The notes beneath the pieces were generated by a model that was given only the letters and a program-made list of their open reading frames with translations, did no database searches and was not told the origin of the DNA. From Nannocystis pusilla (GTDB lineage: Bacteria; Myxococcota_A; Polyangia; Nannocystales; Nannocystaceae): a DNA stretch of 64,000 nucleotides. Below, in pieces: positions 22,615 through 32,943 of the stretch (its first letter is position 1; each line of letters opens with the position of its first letter). The position numbers and the translations under genes were made by a program. The stretch is from positions 6,921,168-6,985,167 of the forward strand of contig NZ_JAPNKE010000002.1 in assembly GCF_026626665.1 (NCBI RefSeq). The letters are read 5' to 3'.

Positions 22615-25400
22615 GCGACCACGACCCGCTCGGCCGCCGCGCCTTTTTGCAGCGCATGAGCGCCGGCCTGGCCGCCGCCGGCCTCGGCGGCTGTCTGGAG
22701 CGCGACCCCCCGGAGCGGATCGTCCCCTACGCCCGCCAGCCCGAATACATCGTCCCCGGCGTGCCGCTGTTCTTCGCCTCGGCCTTCGTCCGCGACGCCT
22801 ACGCCTACGGGATCCTGGTCGAGACCCACGAGGGCCGCCCGACCAAGATCGAGGGCCACCCCGAGCACCGCGCCAGCCTCGGCGCAACCTGTCCGTTCGG
22901 ACAGGCCTCGGTGCGCGAGCTGTACGACCCGCGGCGCTCGACCGGCGTGCGCCGCGGTCACGAGCCGAGCAGCTGGCCCGCGTTCCTGCGCGAGGCTCGG
23001 GGCTGGTTCGCCAAGGGGCGCCGCGTCGGCGTGCTGACCGGGCCCACCACCTCGCGCATGCTCACTGACGGCCTCGCGCGCCTCGCCGCGCGCTGTCCCG
23101 GCCTGCGATGGTTCGTGTCGAGCCCGGTCGGCCGCGACAACCTCCACGCCGGCCTGCGGCGGCTGTTCGGCGGCGCCTTCGCCTGTCACTACCGGCTCGA
23201 TCGCGCCCGCGTCGTCCTCAGCCTCGACGACGATCTCCTGTTCGTCGATCCCGGCCGCCTGCGCCACGCTCGCGCGCTCGCCCTGCGACGGCGGGCCGAG
23301 CTCGACCCCGCCGAGGCGCTGCGGCTGTACGCGCTCGAGAGCTTCCCCGGCCTCACCGGCGCCGCCGCCGATCACCGCCTCGCGGTGCGCGTCGGCGACG
23401 TCCCCGGCCTCGCCCGCGACGTCCTGCGCGGCGTCCTCGGCGATCCTCTCGACGACCCCTGGCTCGCCGCCGCGATCGCCGACCTCAAGTCCGCCGGTCC
23501 GACCGGCCTCGTCGTCGCCGGCCCGCATCAGCCGCCGCAGGTCCACGCCATGGTCCACGCGGCCAATCAATTGCTCGGCGCCGCCGGCCGCACCGTCGTC
23601 TACACCGAGCGGCTCGAGCGTCAGCCCGAGGGCCCCGAGCACGCCTTGCCGGCCCTCGTCACCGCGATCGCGCGGCGCGAGCTCGACGTCCTGCTCGTCC
23701 TCGACGAAAACCCCGTCTACACCGCCCCGGCCGACCTCGGCTTCGCCGACGCCCTGGCCGGCGTGCCGTTCACCGCCCACCTCGGCCTGTACCGCGACGA
23801 GACCGGCGAGCGCTGTCGCTGGCACCTGCCGCTCGCGCACCCGCTCGAGGCCTGGGCCGACGCCGCCGCCGACGACGGCGAGGTCACCCTGTCGCAGCCG
23901 ACCATCCGCCCGCTTTACGACGGCCTCAGCGCGCCCGAGCTGCTCGCCGCTCTGACCGACGACCCCGCGCGCGGGCGCGACCTGCTCGAAAGGACATGGA
24001 GCGACCGCGCCCCCGCCGACGCCGACCTCGCCCAGTGGTGGCGGGCCGCGATCCACGACGGCCGCCTGCCCTCGCCGACCACCGCGGTGACCACCGCGAT
24101 CCGCGGCGAGGTCCTCTCGTCATTGCTCACCGAACATGTCCCATCGGACATATCATCCCCCGACCTCGCGCTCGCCTTCCGCCCCGACCCCGCCGCCTGG
24201 GACGGGCGCTACGCGCTCGACCCGTGGCTGCAGGAGCTGCCGCGGCCGATCACCCGGCTCATGTGGGGCAACGCCGCCTTCGTCGCCCCCGAGACCGCCC
24301 GCGCCCGCGGCCTGCAGCACGGCGGCGGCGTGCGCCTGAGCGTCGGCGATCGCAGCGTCGACGCCCCGGTCTACGTCCTCGCCGGCCATCCGCCCGATCA
24401 GCTCACCGTCCACCTCGGCTACGGCCGGCGCGCCCCCGCGGCCGGCGTCGGCTTCGACGCCTATCGCCTGCGCTCCGCCGGCGCCCCCTGGACGGTCGCC
24501 GTCGTCGCCGAGCCCCTCGCGGCCGGCGACCCGCTGATCGTCGATCGCCACCGCGGCGACGAGCACGAGCACGGCGACGAGCACGCCCGCTGGTTGCCCC
24601 GCGGCGAGCCGGCCCACCTCGTCCCGCCCGGCCTGCTGCCCGCCTCGATGCACCCGACCCGCCCCTTCGGCGAGCACGCCTGGGCCATGGCGATCGACCT
24701 CAACGCCTGCATCGGCTGCAACGCCTGCGTGATCGCCTGTCAGGCCGAGAACAACATCCCCACGGTCGGCCCCGCCGAGGCCGCGCGCGACCGGGCGCTG
24801 CACTGGATCCGCATCGACACCTACGCCGACGCGCGCGGCGAGGGCCCGCGCTGGCGGTTCCAGCCGGTGCCGTGCATGCAGTGCGAGCACGCCCCGTGCG
24901 AGGTCGTGTGCCCGACCGGCGCCACCCAGCACAGCCACGACGGCCTCAACGACATGACCTACAACCGCTGCTTCGGCACGCGCTATTGCGCCAACAATTG
25001 CCCCTACAAGGTCCGGCGCTTCAACTTCTTCGACTACGCCGGCCGCGAGCTCGTCCCCCTCGATCTCCAGCGCAACCCCGACGTCACCGTGCGCACCCGC
25101 GGGGTCATGGAGAAGTGTACGTATTGCGTGCAGCGGATCCGCGGCGCCGAGATCGCCGCGCACCGTGAGGGCCGGGCCGTCGGCCCCGTCGTCACCGCCT
25201 GTCAGGGCGCCTGTCCGGCCCGCGCGATCGAGTTCGGCGACCTCGCGCGGCCCGACGATCCGGTGCTCGTCCTGCGCCAGGACGACCGCGCCTACGCGCT
25301 CTTGGCCGAGCTCGGCACCCGCCCGCGCACCAGCTACCTCGCGCGCCTCGTCCACCCCAACCCTGCCCTGCGCGCCGCGGCGCCGCCCGAGGAGGAATGA
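22611..25400 (+). CDS. actB: Alternative complex III iron-sulfur/molybdopterin-like subunit ActB
   Basis: The 929-residue protein has a twin-arginine signal (GRRAFLQRMSAGLAAAGLGGC), a large N-terminal molybdopterin-oxidoreductase-like domain, and a C-terminal ferredoxin domain from about residue 690. Cysteine clusters are CIGCNACVIACQ (from Cys700), CMQCEHAPCEVVCP, CFGTRYCANNCP and CTYC...CQGACP, which fit three 4Fe-4S and one 3Fe-4S cluster. In the family the large domain binds no molybdenum cofactor. The gene overlaps actA by 4 bases. A short hairpin, ATGTCC-CATC-GGACAT, lies inside the coding sequence at 24136-24151. Confidence 0.93.
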   Translation: MSDHDPLGRRAFLQRMSAGLAAAGLGGCLERDPPERIVPYARQPEYIVPGVPLFFASAFVRDAYAYGILVETHEGRPTKIEGHPEHRASLGATCPFGQASVRELYDPRRSTGVRRGHEPSSWPAFLREARGWFAKGRRVGVLTGPTTSRMLTDGLARLAARCPGLRWFVSSPVGRDNLHAGLRRLFGGAFACHYRLDRARVVLSLDDDLLFVDPGRLRHARALALRRRAELDPAEALRLYALESFPGLTGAAADHRLAVRVGDVPGLARDVLRGVLGDPLDDPWLAAAIADLKSAGPTGLVVAGPHQPPQVHAMVHAANQLLGAAGRTVVYTERLERQPEGPEHALPALVTAIARRELDVLLVLDENPVYTAPADLGFADALAGVPFTAHLGLYRDETGERCRWHLPLAHPLEAWADAAADDGEVTLSQPTIRPLYDGLSAPELLAALTDDPARGRDLLERTWSDRAPADADLAQWWRAAIHDGRLPSPTTAVTTAIRGEVLSSLLTEHVPSDISSPDLALAFRPDPAAWDGRYALDPWLQELPRPITRLMWGNAAFVAPETARARGLQHGGGVRLSVGDRSVDAPVYVLAGHPPDQLTVHLGYGRRAPAAGVGFDAYRLRSAGAPWTVAVVAEPLAAGDPLIVDRHRGDEHEHGDEHARWLPRGEPAHLVPPGLLPASMHPTRPFGEHAWAMAIDLNACIGCNACVIACQAENNIPTVGPAEAARDRALHWIRIDTYADARGEGPRWRFQPVPCMQCEHAPCEVVCPTGATQHSHDGLNDMTYNRCFGTRYCANNCPYKVRRFNFFDYAGRELVPLDLQRNPDVTVRTRGVMEKCTYCVQRIRGAEIAAHREGRAVGPVVTACQGACPARAIEFGDLARPDDPVLVLRQDDRAYALLAELGTRPRTSYLARLVHPNPALRAAAPPEEE
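24136..24151. repeat. Short hairpin family member, inside actB
   Basis: ATGTCC-CATC-GGACAT is a perfect 6-base stem with a 4-base loop. It is the only member within a long conserved coding sequence. Confidence 0.7.
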
Positions 25401-25401
25401 C

Positions 25402-26757
25402 GTGACCCGCGGCGTCGACTCCGAGCGCTGGACCGAGGGCGAGCCCGACCTCGCCGAGGTCAACGACCTCGTCGTCGGCACCGTGCAATCGCCGCGGACC
25501 CGGCGGAGCTGGCTCGTCGCGCTGACTCTGGCCGGCTTCGGCGTCCTCGCCCTCGCCCTCGCCGTGTTCGGCGTGTTCTGGTGGTACGTCGGGATCTGGG
25601 GCATCGACACGCCCGTCTATTGGGGCATCGCCATCACCAACTTCGTCTGGTGGGTCGGCATCGCCCACGCCGGCACCTTGATCAGCGCGATCCTCCTGCT
25701 CGCCGAGCAGCCGTGGCGGCGCTCGATCAACCGCTTCGCCGAGGCGATGACCCTGTTCGCGATCGCCTGCGCCGGCATGTTCCCCTTGCTGCACCTCGGC
25801 CGGCCCGAGTTCTTCTATTGGCTCCTCCCGTACCCCAACACCTACGGCTACTGGCCGCAATTCCTCAGCCCGCTGGTGTGGGACTTCTTCGCGGTCGCCA
25901 CCTACGGCACCGTCTCTCTCGTGTTCTGGTACATCGGCCTGGTCCCCGACCTCGCCACCATGCGCGACCGCTCCACCGGCCTGCGCGCGCGCGTCTACGG
26001 CCTGTTCGCGCTCGGCTGGCGCGGCTCGGCGCGCCACTGGGAGCGCCACCAGATCGCCTATCTGCTGCTCGCCGGCCTCGCCACCACGCTCGTCGTCTCC
26101 GTCCACACCATCGTCAGCTTCGACTTCGCCGTCGCGCAATTGCCCGGCTGGCACGTCACGGTGTTCCCGCCCTACTTCGTGGCCGGCGCGATCTTCAGCG
26201 GCTTCGCCATGGTGTTGACATTGCTGATCCCCGTGCGCGCGTGGCTCGGCCTGCGGGCGCTCGTCACCGCGCGGCACCTCGACTACTGCGCCCGCCTCAT
26301 GCTCACCGCCGGCCTCGTCGTCGCCTACGGCTACGCCGCCGAGCTGTTCTTCGCCTGGTACAGCGGCGACCCCCACGAGCGCGACCTCCTCGCCAGCCAC
26401 CTCCACGGCCGCTCCGCCCCGCTGTTCTGGCTGATCGTCGGCCTCAACGTCGTCCTCCCGCAGTCCTTGTGGTGGCGGGCCGCGCGGCGCAGCACCGTCT
26501 GGCTGTTCGTCCTGTCGATCGCCATCAACCTCGGCATGTGGCTCGAGCGCTGGCTCATCGTCATCAGCTCGCTCGAGCACGGCTTTCTGCCGACCACCCG
26601 CGGCGCATATTGGCCGACCTTCTGGGACTGGCTCACGCTGGCCGGCACCCTCGGCTTCTTCACCTTCTTCATGCTGCTGTTCCTCCGCTTCGTCCCGGCG
26701 ATCGCCATGTCGGAGCTGCGCGAGCTCGTCGCCGAGCGGCGGCGGAGGGGCGCATGA
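25402..26757 (+). CDS. actC: Alternative complex III quinol-binding membrane subunit ActC (NrfD-like)
   Basis: The 451-residue protein is a polytopic NrfD/PsrC-family subunit with about ten membrane helices. The motif WWVGIAHAGTLISAILLL and SIAINLGMWLERWLIVISSL are family hallmarks; the latter region contributes to the quinol site and proton path. A GTG at 25402 follows a GAGGAGG ribosome site one base after the actB stop. The gene overlaps actD by 4 bases. Its place between ActB and ActD is the standard order of the complex. Confidence 0.92.
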   Translation: MTRGVDSERWTEGEPDLAEVNDLVVGTVQSPRTRRSWLVALTLAGFGVLALALAVFGVFWWYVGIWGIDTPVYWGIAITNFVWWVGIAHAGTLISAILLLAEQPWRRSINRFAEAMTLFAIACAGMFPLLHLGRPEFFYWLLPYPNTYGYWPQFLSPLVWDFFAVATYGTVSLVFWYIGLVPDLATMRDRSTGLRARVYGLFALGWRGSARHWERHQIAYLLLAGLATTLVVSVHTIVSFDFAVAQLPGWHVTVFPPYFVAGAIFSGFAMVLTLLIPVRAWLGLRALVTARHLDYCARLMLTAGLVVAYGYAAELFFAWYSGDPHERDLLASHLHGRSAPLFWLIVGLNVVLPQSLWWRAARRSTVWLFVLSIAINLGMWLERWLIVISSLEHGFLPTTRGAYWPTFWDWLTLAGTLGFFTFFMLLFLRFVPAIAMSELRELVAERRRRGA

Positions 26758-27281
26758 GCGGCCTGCGGGGCCTTTTGGCCGAGTTCGCCGGCGCGGACGA
26801 CGTCCTCGCCGCCGCGCGCGCGGCCCGACGCGCCGGCTACGTCGCGCTCGAGGTGTTCTCGCCCTACCCCGTCGAGGGCGTGGCCGAGGCGCTCGCCTTC
26901 CGCTCGCGGCTCGCGTGGGTCACCTTCATCGCCGGCCTGCTCGGCGGCGCGACGATCTTCCTGTTCCAGGGGTGGGTCCACGCCATCGACTGGCACCTCG
27001 ACATCGGCGGGCGGCGGTCCTTCGCCGCCCCCGCGTTCATCGTCCCGACCTTCGAGATCACCATCCTCTCCGCCGCGCTCGCCACGGTGTTCGCCATGTT
27101 CGTGAAGAACGGCCTGCCGCGCCTGCACCACCCGCTGTTCGCAATCCCCGCCTTCGAGCGCGCCAGCCAGGACCGCTTCTTTTTGTTCATCGGCGCCGAC
27201 GATCCGCGCTTCGCCGAATCGGCGGCGCGCGCCTTCCTCGAGTCGCTCGCCCCGCTGGAGGTCCACGATGTCCCGCGCTGA
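26754..27281 (+). CDS. actD: Alternative complex III subunit ActD (DUF3341)
   Basis: The 175-residue protein has an N-terminal soluble part with EVFSPYPVEGVAEAL, two membrane helices (about 60-80 and 105-125) and the PAFIVPTFEITILSAAL block between them, then NGLPRLHHPLF and a C-terminal soluble domain with SQDRFFLFIGADDPRF. This matches DUF3341/ActD. It overlaps actC by 4 bases and actE by 14 bases, which implies translational coupling. It is a structural subunit without cofactor motifs. Confidence 0.92.
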   Translation: MSGLRGLLAEFAGADDVLAAARAARRAGYVALEVFSPYPVEGVAEALAFRSRLAWVTFIAGLLGGATIFLFQGWVHAIDWHLDIGGRRSFAAPAFIVPTFEITILSAALATVFAMFVKNGLPRLHHPLFAIPAFERASQDRFFLFIGADDPRFAESAARAFLESLAPLEVHDVPR

Positions 27282-27834
27282 CGCCGTCGCCCTGCTCTTC
27301 GCGCTCGCCGCCTGCGAGCAGAAGATGCGCGACCAGGCGCGCCTCGACCCGCTCGAGCCGGCCCCCTTCTTCGCCGACGACATGGAGGCCCGCAACTCGC
27401 CCGCCGGCGTGGTCCCGCGCGGCCAGGCGCGCCTCGACCGCCACCTGTGGCAGGGCCGCGGCGCCGACGGCCTGTTCGTCGCCACCTATCCGTTCGCCAT
27501 CACCCGCGCCGACCTCGCCCGCGGCGAGCAGCGCTTCGCCATTCATTGCACCCCGTGCCACGGCCGCCTCGGCGCGGGCGACGGCGTCGCGGTCCAGCGC
27601 GGCTACCCGGCCCCGCTCCCCTTCACCGCCGCCCGGCTGCAGGGCGCCCCGGTGGGTCATTTGTTCGACGTCGTCACGCACGGCCGGGCCACCATGCCCG
27701 ACTATGATCATATCGACGTGTACGACCGCTGGCGGATCGTCGCCTGGGTCCAGGTGCTGCAATTGAGCCAGCACGCCCCGGCCGCGGTGCTCGGCGCCGA
27801 CGACCGCATGCACCTCGTGGAGGCCCGGCGATGA
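27268..27834 (+). CDS. actE: Alternative complex III mono-haem cytochrome c subunit ActE
   Basis: The 188-residue protein has a short lipoprotein signal (LLFALAACEQK) and one c-type haem site, HCTPCHGRLG, followed by a distal Met candidate in RATMPDYDH. The segment MEARNSPAGVVPRGQ is conserved in ActE proteins. It should be lipid-anchored on the periplasmic face and relay electrons from ActA towards the oxidase. The start lies inside the end of actD, and the stop overlaps the actF start by 4 bases. Confidence 0.92.
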   Translation: MSRADAVALLFALAACEQKMRDQARLDPLEPAPFFADDMEARNSPAGVVPRGQARLDRHLWQGRGADGLFVATYPFAITRADLARGEQRFAIHCTPCHGRLGAGDGVAVQRGYPAPLPFTAARLQGAPVGHLFDVVTHGRATMPDYDHIDVYDRWRIVAWVQVLQLSQHAPAAVLGADDRMHLVEARR

Positions 27835-28898
27835 CCCTCGTCCTCGGCGCCACCCTCGTCCTCGCCGCCCTCGCCGCCGCGGCCGGCCGCGCCTCGCCGG
27901 CCTTCCTTCACGCGTGGCTGCTCGCCTGGCTGCTGTGGCTCGGCGTCGTCCTCGGCGCGCTCGTCTTCCTCTGCATCCACCACCTCGTGCGCGGCCGCTG
28001 GGGCGCCACCGTCCGCCCCGTGCTCGCCGCGATGACGCGCACCCTGCCCCTGCTCGCGCTCCTGTTCCTGCCGATCGCCCTCGACCTCGACGTCCTCTAC
28101 CGGTGGACCGATCTCGAGTGGCTGCAGGCCGGCCCGCTGCGCGCCGCCAAGGCCGCCTACCTCGACGCCGACTTCTTCCTCGCCCGCGCCGCGGTCATCC
28201 TCGTCGTCTGGAGCGTCCTCGCCTCGCGGCTCGCGCGACCGGGGCGGCGGCCCGGCCTCGCCGCGCTGACGCTGGTCGTCTTCTTCGCCACGGTCACGAT
28301 CGCCGCGGTCGACTGGGTCCTCTCGCTCGACCCCGACATGAGCACCAGCGCCTTCGGCCTCGCCCTCGCCACCGGCGACGCGGTGGCCGGCTGGAGCGCC
28401 GTCGTGATCGCGGTCGCCCTGCTCCACGGCCGCAGCGCTCACGCCCCGCTGGTCGTCCCCGAGCGCGCGCAGCAGCTCGGCACCCTGCTGTTCGCCGCGT
28501 TGATGCTGTGGGCCTACATCGCCTTCACCCAATACCTCCTGGTGTGGGGCGCCGACCTCCCGCGCGAGGTCGGGTGGTTCTTGCCGCGGATCCGCGGCGA
28601 CTGGGGCCGCGTCGCCTGGTCGCTGGTCGGCCTGCACTTCGCCGCCCCGTTCGTCCTCCTGCTGCAGCGGCCGATCAAGCGCAGCCCCGCGCGTCTGGCC
28701 GCGGTCGCCGCATTGCTGTTGTCGATGCACTACGTCGAATTGCTGTGGCTCGTCGTGCCGTCGCGCGGCCTGCCGCTCGGCTGGCTCGACCTCGCCGTGC
28801 CGCTCGGCCTCGGCGCCTTGTGGGTGCTCGCGGTCGTGGTGTTGCTCGGGGGCGGCCCGCTCATCGGCCTGCCGGAGGAGGACATCGACCGTGTCTGA
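27831..28898 (+). CDS. actF: Alternative complex III membrane subunit ActF (NrfD-like)
   Basis: The 355-residue protein has about ten hydrophobic helices and lacks cofactor motifs. The blocks DWVLSLDPDMSTSAFGL and LLFAALMLWAYIAFTQYLLVWGADLP match ActF, the second quinone-reductase-like membrane subunit. Four bases overlap with actE and eight with the next small gene. ActF contributes to proton translocation in the structural models of the complex, which is family knowledge. Confidence 0.92.
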   Translation: MTLVLGATLVLAALAAAAGRASPAFLHAWLLAWLLWLGVVLGALVFLCIHHLVRGRWGATVRPVLAAMTRTLPLLALLFLPIALDLDVLYRWTDLEWLQAGPLRAAKAAYLDADFFLARAAVILVVWSVLASRLARPGRRPGLAALTLVVFFATVTIAAVDWVLSLDPDMSTSAFGLALATGDAVAGWSAVVIAVALLHGRSAHAPLVVPERAQQLGTLLFAALMLWAYIAFTQYLLVWGADLPREVGWFLPRIRGDWGRVAWSLVGLHFAAPFVLLLQRPIKRSPARLAAVAALLLSMHYVELLWLVVPSRGLPLGWLDLAVPLGLGALWVLAVVVLLGGGPLIGLPEEDIDRV

Positions 28899-29256
28899 TC
28901 ATTCCTATGAGCGCGAAGATCTGCCCGACCACCGCCGCGGCGTGCGGGACGCCGGCCTGATCGTCGGCGGATTGTTGTTCGCGGGCTTCCTGGTCGCCGG
29001 CGCTGCCGTCCGCGTGTTCGGCCCCGCCCCGAGCGAGGGCCTCGAGGGCGCCATCCCCACGGACGTCCTCCGGCAATTGCGCGCCGACCTCGAGGCCGAG
29101 TGGGCCGCCCGCGCCGACGCCTGGGAGTGGCTCGATCGCGGCCACGGGGTCGCGCGGATCCCCGTCGCGCGCGCCGCCGAGATCTCGCTCGCGCGCGGCT
29201 TCCCGACCCGCCGCGACCCGCCGCGACCCGTCACCGCGAGGGTTTTACCAAGATGA
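28891..29256 (+). CDS. Small single-span protein of the ACIII/oxidase operon
   Basis: This 121-residue protein starts at a GTG inside the end of actF and its stop overlaps the coxB start by 4 bases. It has one membrane helix (about 22-44) and a C-terminal segment with EWLDRGHGVARIPVARAAEISLARGFP. That block resembles a motif, W-x-D-x-x-x-G-x-x-R-I-P-I-x-x-A, found in small proteins beside caa3 oxidases in several phyla. I know of no assigned function; an assembly or supercomplex-linking role is inference from its place between the two complexes. Confidence 0.8.
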   Translation: MSDHSYEREDLPDHRRGVRDAGLIVGGLLFAGFLVAGAAVRVFGPAPSEGLEGAIPTDVLRQLRADLEAEWAARADAWEWLDRGHGVARIPVARAAEISLARGFPTRRDPPRPVTARVLPR

Positions 29257-30222
29257 CGCGCCTCGCCATGCCCTTCGAGATCCTGCCCGCGGCCGCCAGC
29301 GCCACCAGCGACGCGGTCGACCTCGTGGTCTTCCTCGTGTTCGCGGCGATCGGCCTCGTCAGCCTCGGCGTCATCGTGGCGATGGTCGTGATCGTCGTCC
29401 GCAACCGTCGGCGGCCCGGCAACCTCACCGGCCGCGGCCACGATCCTGCCACCATTTGGCGGACCGAGCTCGGCTGGTGCGCGGTCACGGCGGTCGTCTT
29501 CCTCTGCCTCTTCACGCTCGGCGCGGTCACCTTCGATCGCGTCCAGCGCGTGCCCACGAGCCCCGACATCCTCGACGTCGCCGTCACCGCCAAGCGGTGG
29601 ATGTGGTCCTTCCAGCACCCGAACGGCCGCCGCGAGCTGTCGCAGCTGCACGTCCCCGCCGGCCGCGTTGTCCGCCTCCACCTCACCAGCGAGGACGTCA
29701 TTCACAGCTTCTACGTCCCCGCCTTCCGCCTCAAGCAGGACGTCGTGCCCGGCTGGCTGCGCACCGCCTGGTTCCGCGCCACCGCTCCGGGCACCTACGC
29801 CCTCGCCTGCGCCGAGTACTGCGGCACCGAGCACGCGCTCATGCGCGCCGACCTCGTCGTGATGGAGCCGCACAACTACGATCATTGGCTCGCGCAGGGC
29901 GACGACCCGCGCCCGCCGCTGGCCGCCGCCGGCCGGGCCCTGTTTCAGAGGCTCGACTGCGGCGCCTGCCACGAGACCCACCTGCGCCGCCGCGCCCCCC
30001 GCTCGAGGGCCTCTACGGCCGCCCCGTGGCCCTGCGCGACGGCAGCAGCGTCCTCGCCGACGACGACTACATTCGTCGCAGCATCCTGCGCCCCGACGCC
30101 GACGTCGTCGCCGACTACCAGGGCGGCGTCATGCCGACCTACGCCGGCCTCGTCGACGACGACGAGCTGCTCCTCCTCGTCGCCTACATCCGTTCGCTCG
30201 CCGACGTCGAGGGGGTGAGCCC

Positions 30223-30226
<4 letters not shown>
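29253..30226 (+). CDS. coxB: Cytochrome c oxidase subunit II with fused cytochrome c domain (one frameshift)
   Basis: Two N-terminal membrane helices precede a CuA domain whose ligands are visible: His151, Cys186, Glu188, Cys190, His194 and Met197 (ACAEYCGTEHALM). A C-terminal c-type haem domain follows with CGACH (Cys236-His240), so this is a caa3-type subunit II. The frame breaks near 29996 in a C run (LRRRAP|PLEGLYGRPV) and the other frame carries YQGGVMPTYAGLVDDDELLLLVAYIRSL to the stop at 30226. One missing or extra C explains it. Start and stop overlap the neighbouring genes by 4 bases. Confidence 0.85.
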
Positions 30227-31794
<1,568 letters not shown>

Positions 31795-31802
<8 letters not shown>

Positions 31803-32433
31803 AGCCGTGCGCGAGCCGTTCGCCGACCTCCCCCATCAACGCGACGCCGTCGCGCTCGGCATGTGGGCCTTCCTCGGCCAGGAGGTGCTGTTCTTCGGCG
31901 TCCTGTTCCTGTTCTACATCAGCCTGCGCCTGCGCCACCCCGAGCTGTTCGCGACCTTCGCCCCGCGCCTCGACTGGCGCCTGGCCACCGCGATGACCGT
32001 GGCCCTGCTGCTCAGCAGCTTCACGATGGCGCTCGCCGTCCGCTTCGCGTTCACGCGCATGCGCCTGAAGCTGCTGTTGTCATTGCTGGCGACGCTGGCC
32101 CTCGGGGCCGCGTTCCTGGCGATGAAGGGCTGGGAGTACGCCCACCACTTCGCCCGCGGCGAGACCCCGTTCGTCGACCTCGCCGACGAGCTCGGCCCCG
32201 GCCCCGGCCTGCCGACGTTCTTCGGCCTCTACTTCGTCCTGACCGGCTTCCACGCCCTGCACGTCATCGGCGGCCTGGTCGCGCTCGCGTGCCTGGCGAT
32301 CGCCGCCTGGCGCACCCCGGCGATGGACCTGCGCGGCTCGCCGGTGATGGCGGTGGGCCTCTACTGGCACTTCGTCGACATCGTGTGGCTGTTCCTGTTC
32401 CCGGCCCTGTACCTCGCAGCGAGGCTCACATGA
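31795..32433 (+). CDS. coxC: Cytochrome c oxidase subunit III
   Basis: The 212-residue protein has five hydrophobic segments and the subunit III signatures GMWAFLGQEVLFFGVLF, KGWEYAHHFA and YFVLTGFHALHVIGGLVAL, ending with YWHFVDIVWLFLFPALY. The ATG at 31795 overlaps the proposed coxA stop by 8 bases. It lacks the two N-terminal helices of long forms. The stop overlaps coxD by 4 bases. It stabilises subunit I and helps proton uptake. Confidence 0.92.
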
Positions 32434-32732
32434 ACCCTCACGACGAGACCACCCCCGCCCCGACCGTCGGCGCCGCCCTCGTCGTCCTGCTGGCGCTGTT
32501 GATCTTGACGGCCACCACCGTCGGCCTGGCCTTCCTCGAGCTCCCGCCGGCGGTCCACGTCACCCTGGCGATGACGATCGCCGCGATCAAGGCAGCCCTG
32601 GTCGCCGCCGTGTTCATGCACCTGCTGCGCGAAGCCCCGGCGACCCGCCTGGTCGCGCTCATGGCGGCGATCCTGCTGGCCATCTTCATGCTCATGGTGA
32701 CGGTCGACATCCGCCATTTGGGCGGCGGGTGA
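32430..32732 (+). CDS. coxD: Cytochrome c oxidase subunit IV, prokaryotic type
   Basis: The 100-residue protein has three hydrophobic helices (about 15-37, 42-65 and 70-92) with the family pattern LLILTATTVGLAFLELP and AAIKAALVAAVFMHLLRE. It is the last gene of the actABCDEF-coxBACD operon and overlaps coxC by 4 bases. Its role is structural. Gene density drops abruptly after the stop, where the low-GC island begins. Confidence 0.9.
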   Translation: MNPHDETTPAPTVGAALVVLLALLILTATTVGLAFLELPPAVHVTLAMTIAAIKAALVAAVFMHLLREAPATRLVALMAAILLAIFMLMVTVDIRHLGGG

Positions 32733-32943
32733 TTTGCCGAGCTCGGACGTACGTCACGAGGACCTCTGCTCACCTCTCGCGCGATGATCCAAAGCCAGCC
32801 GATCGCAGCGCCCCACCTGGAGAGCGAACGTGAAGGCTAAAGAGCGCCTAAGGTGACGATGTAGGCGACACGCCATGCGCGAGTCCGACCTCTTCTTGAC
32901 CTCTTGCTCACTGATTTGCGACTGGCGTACACTATAACGTGGC

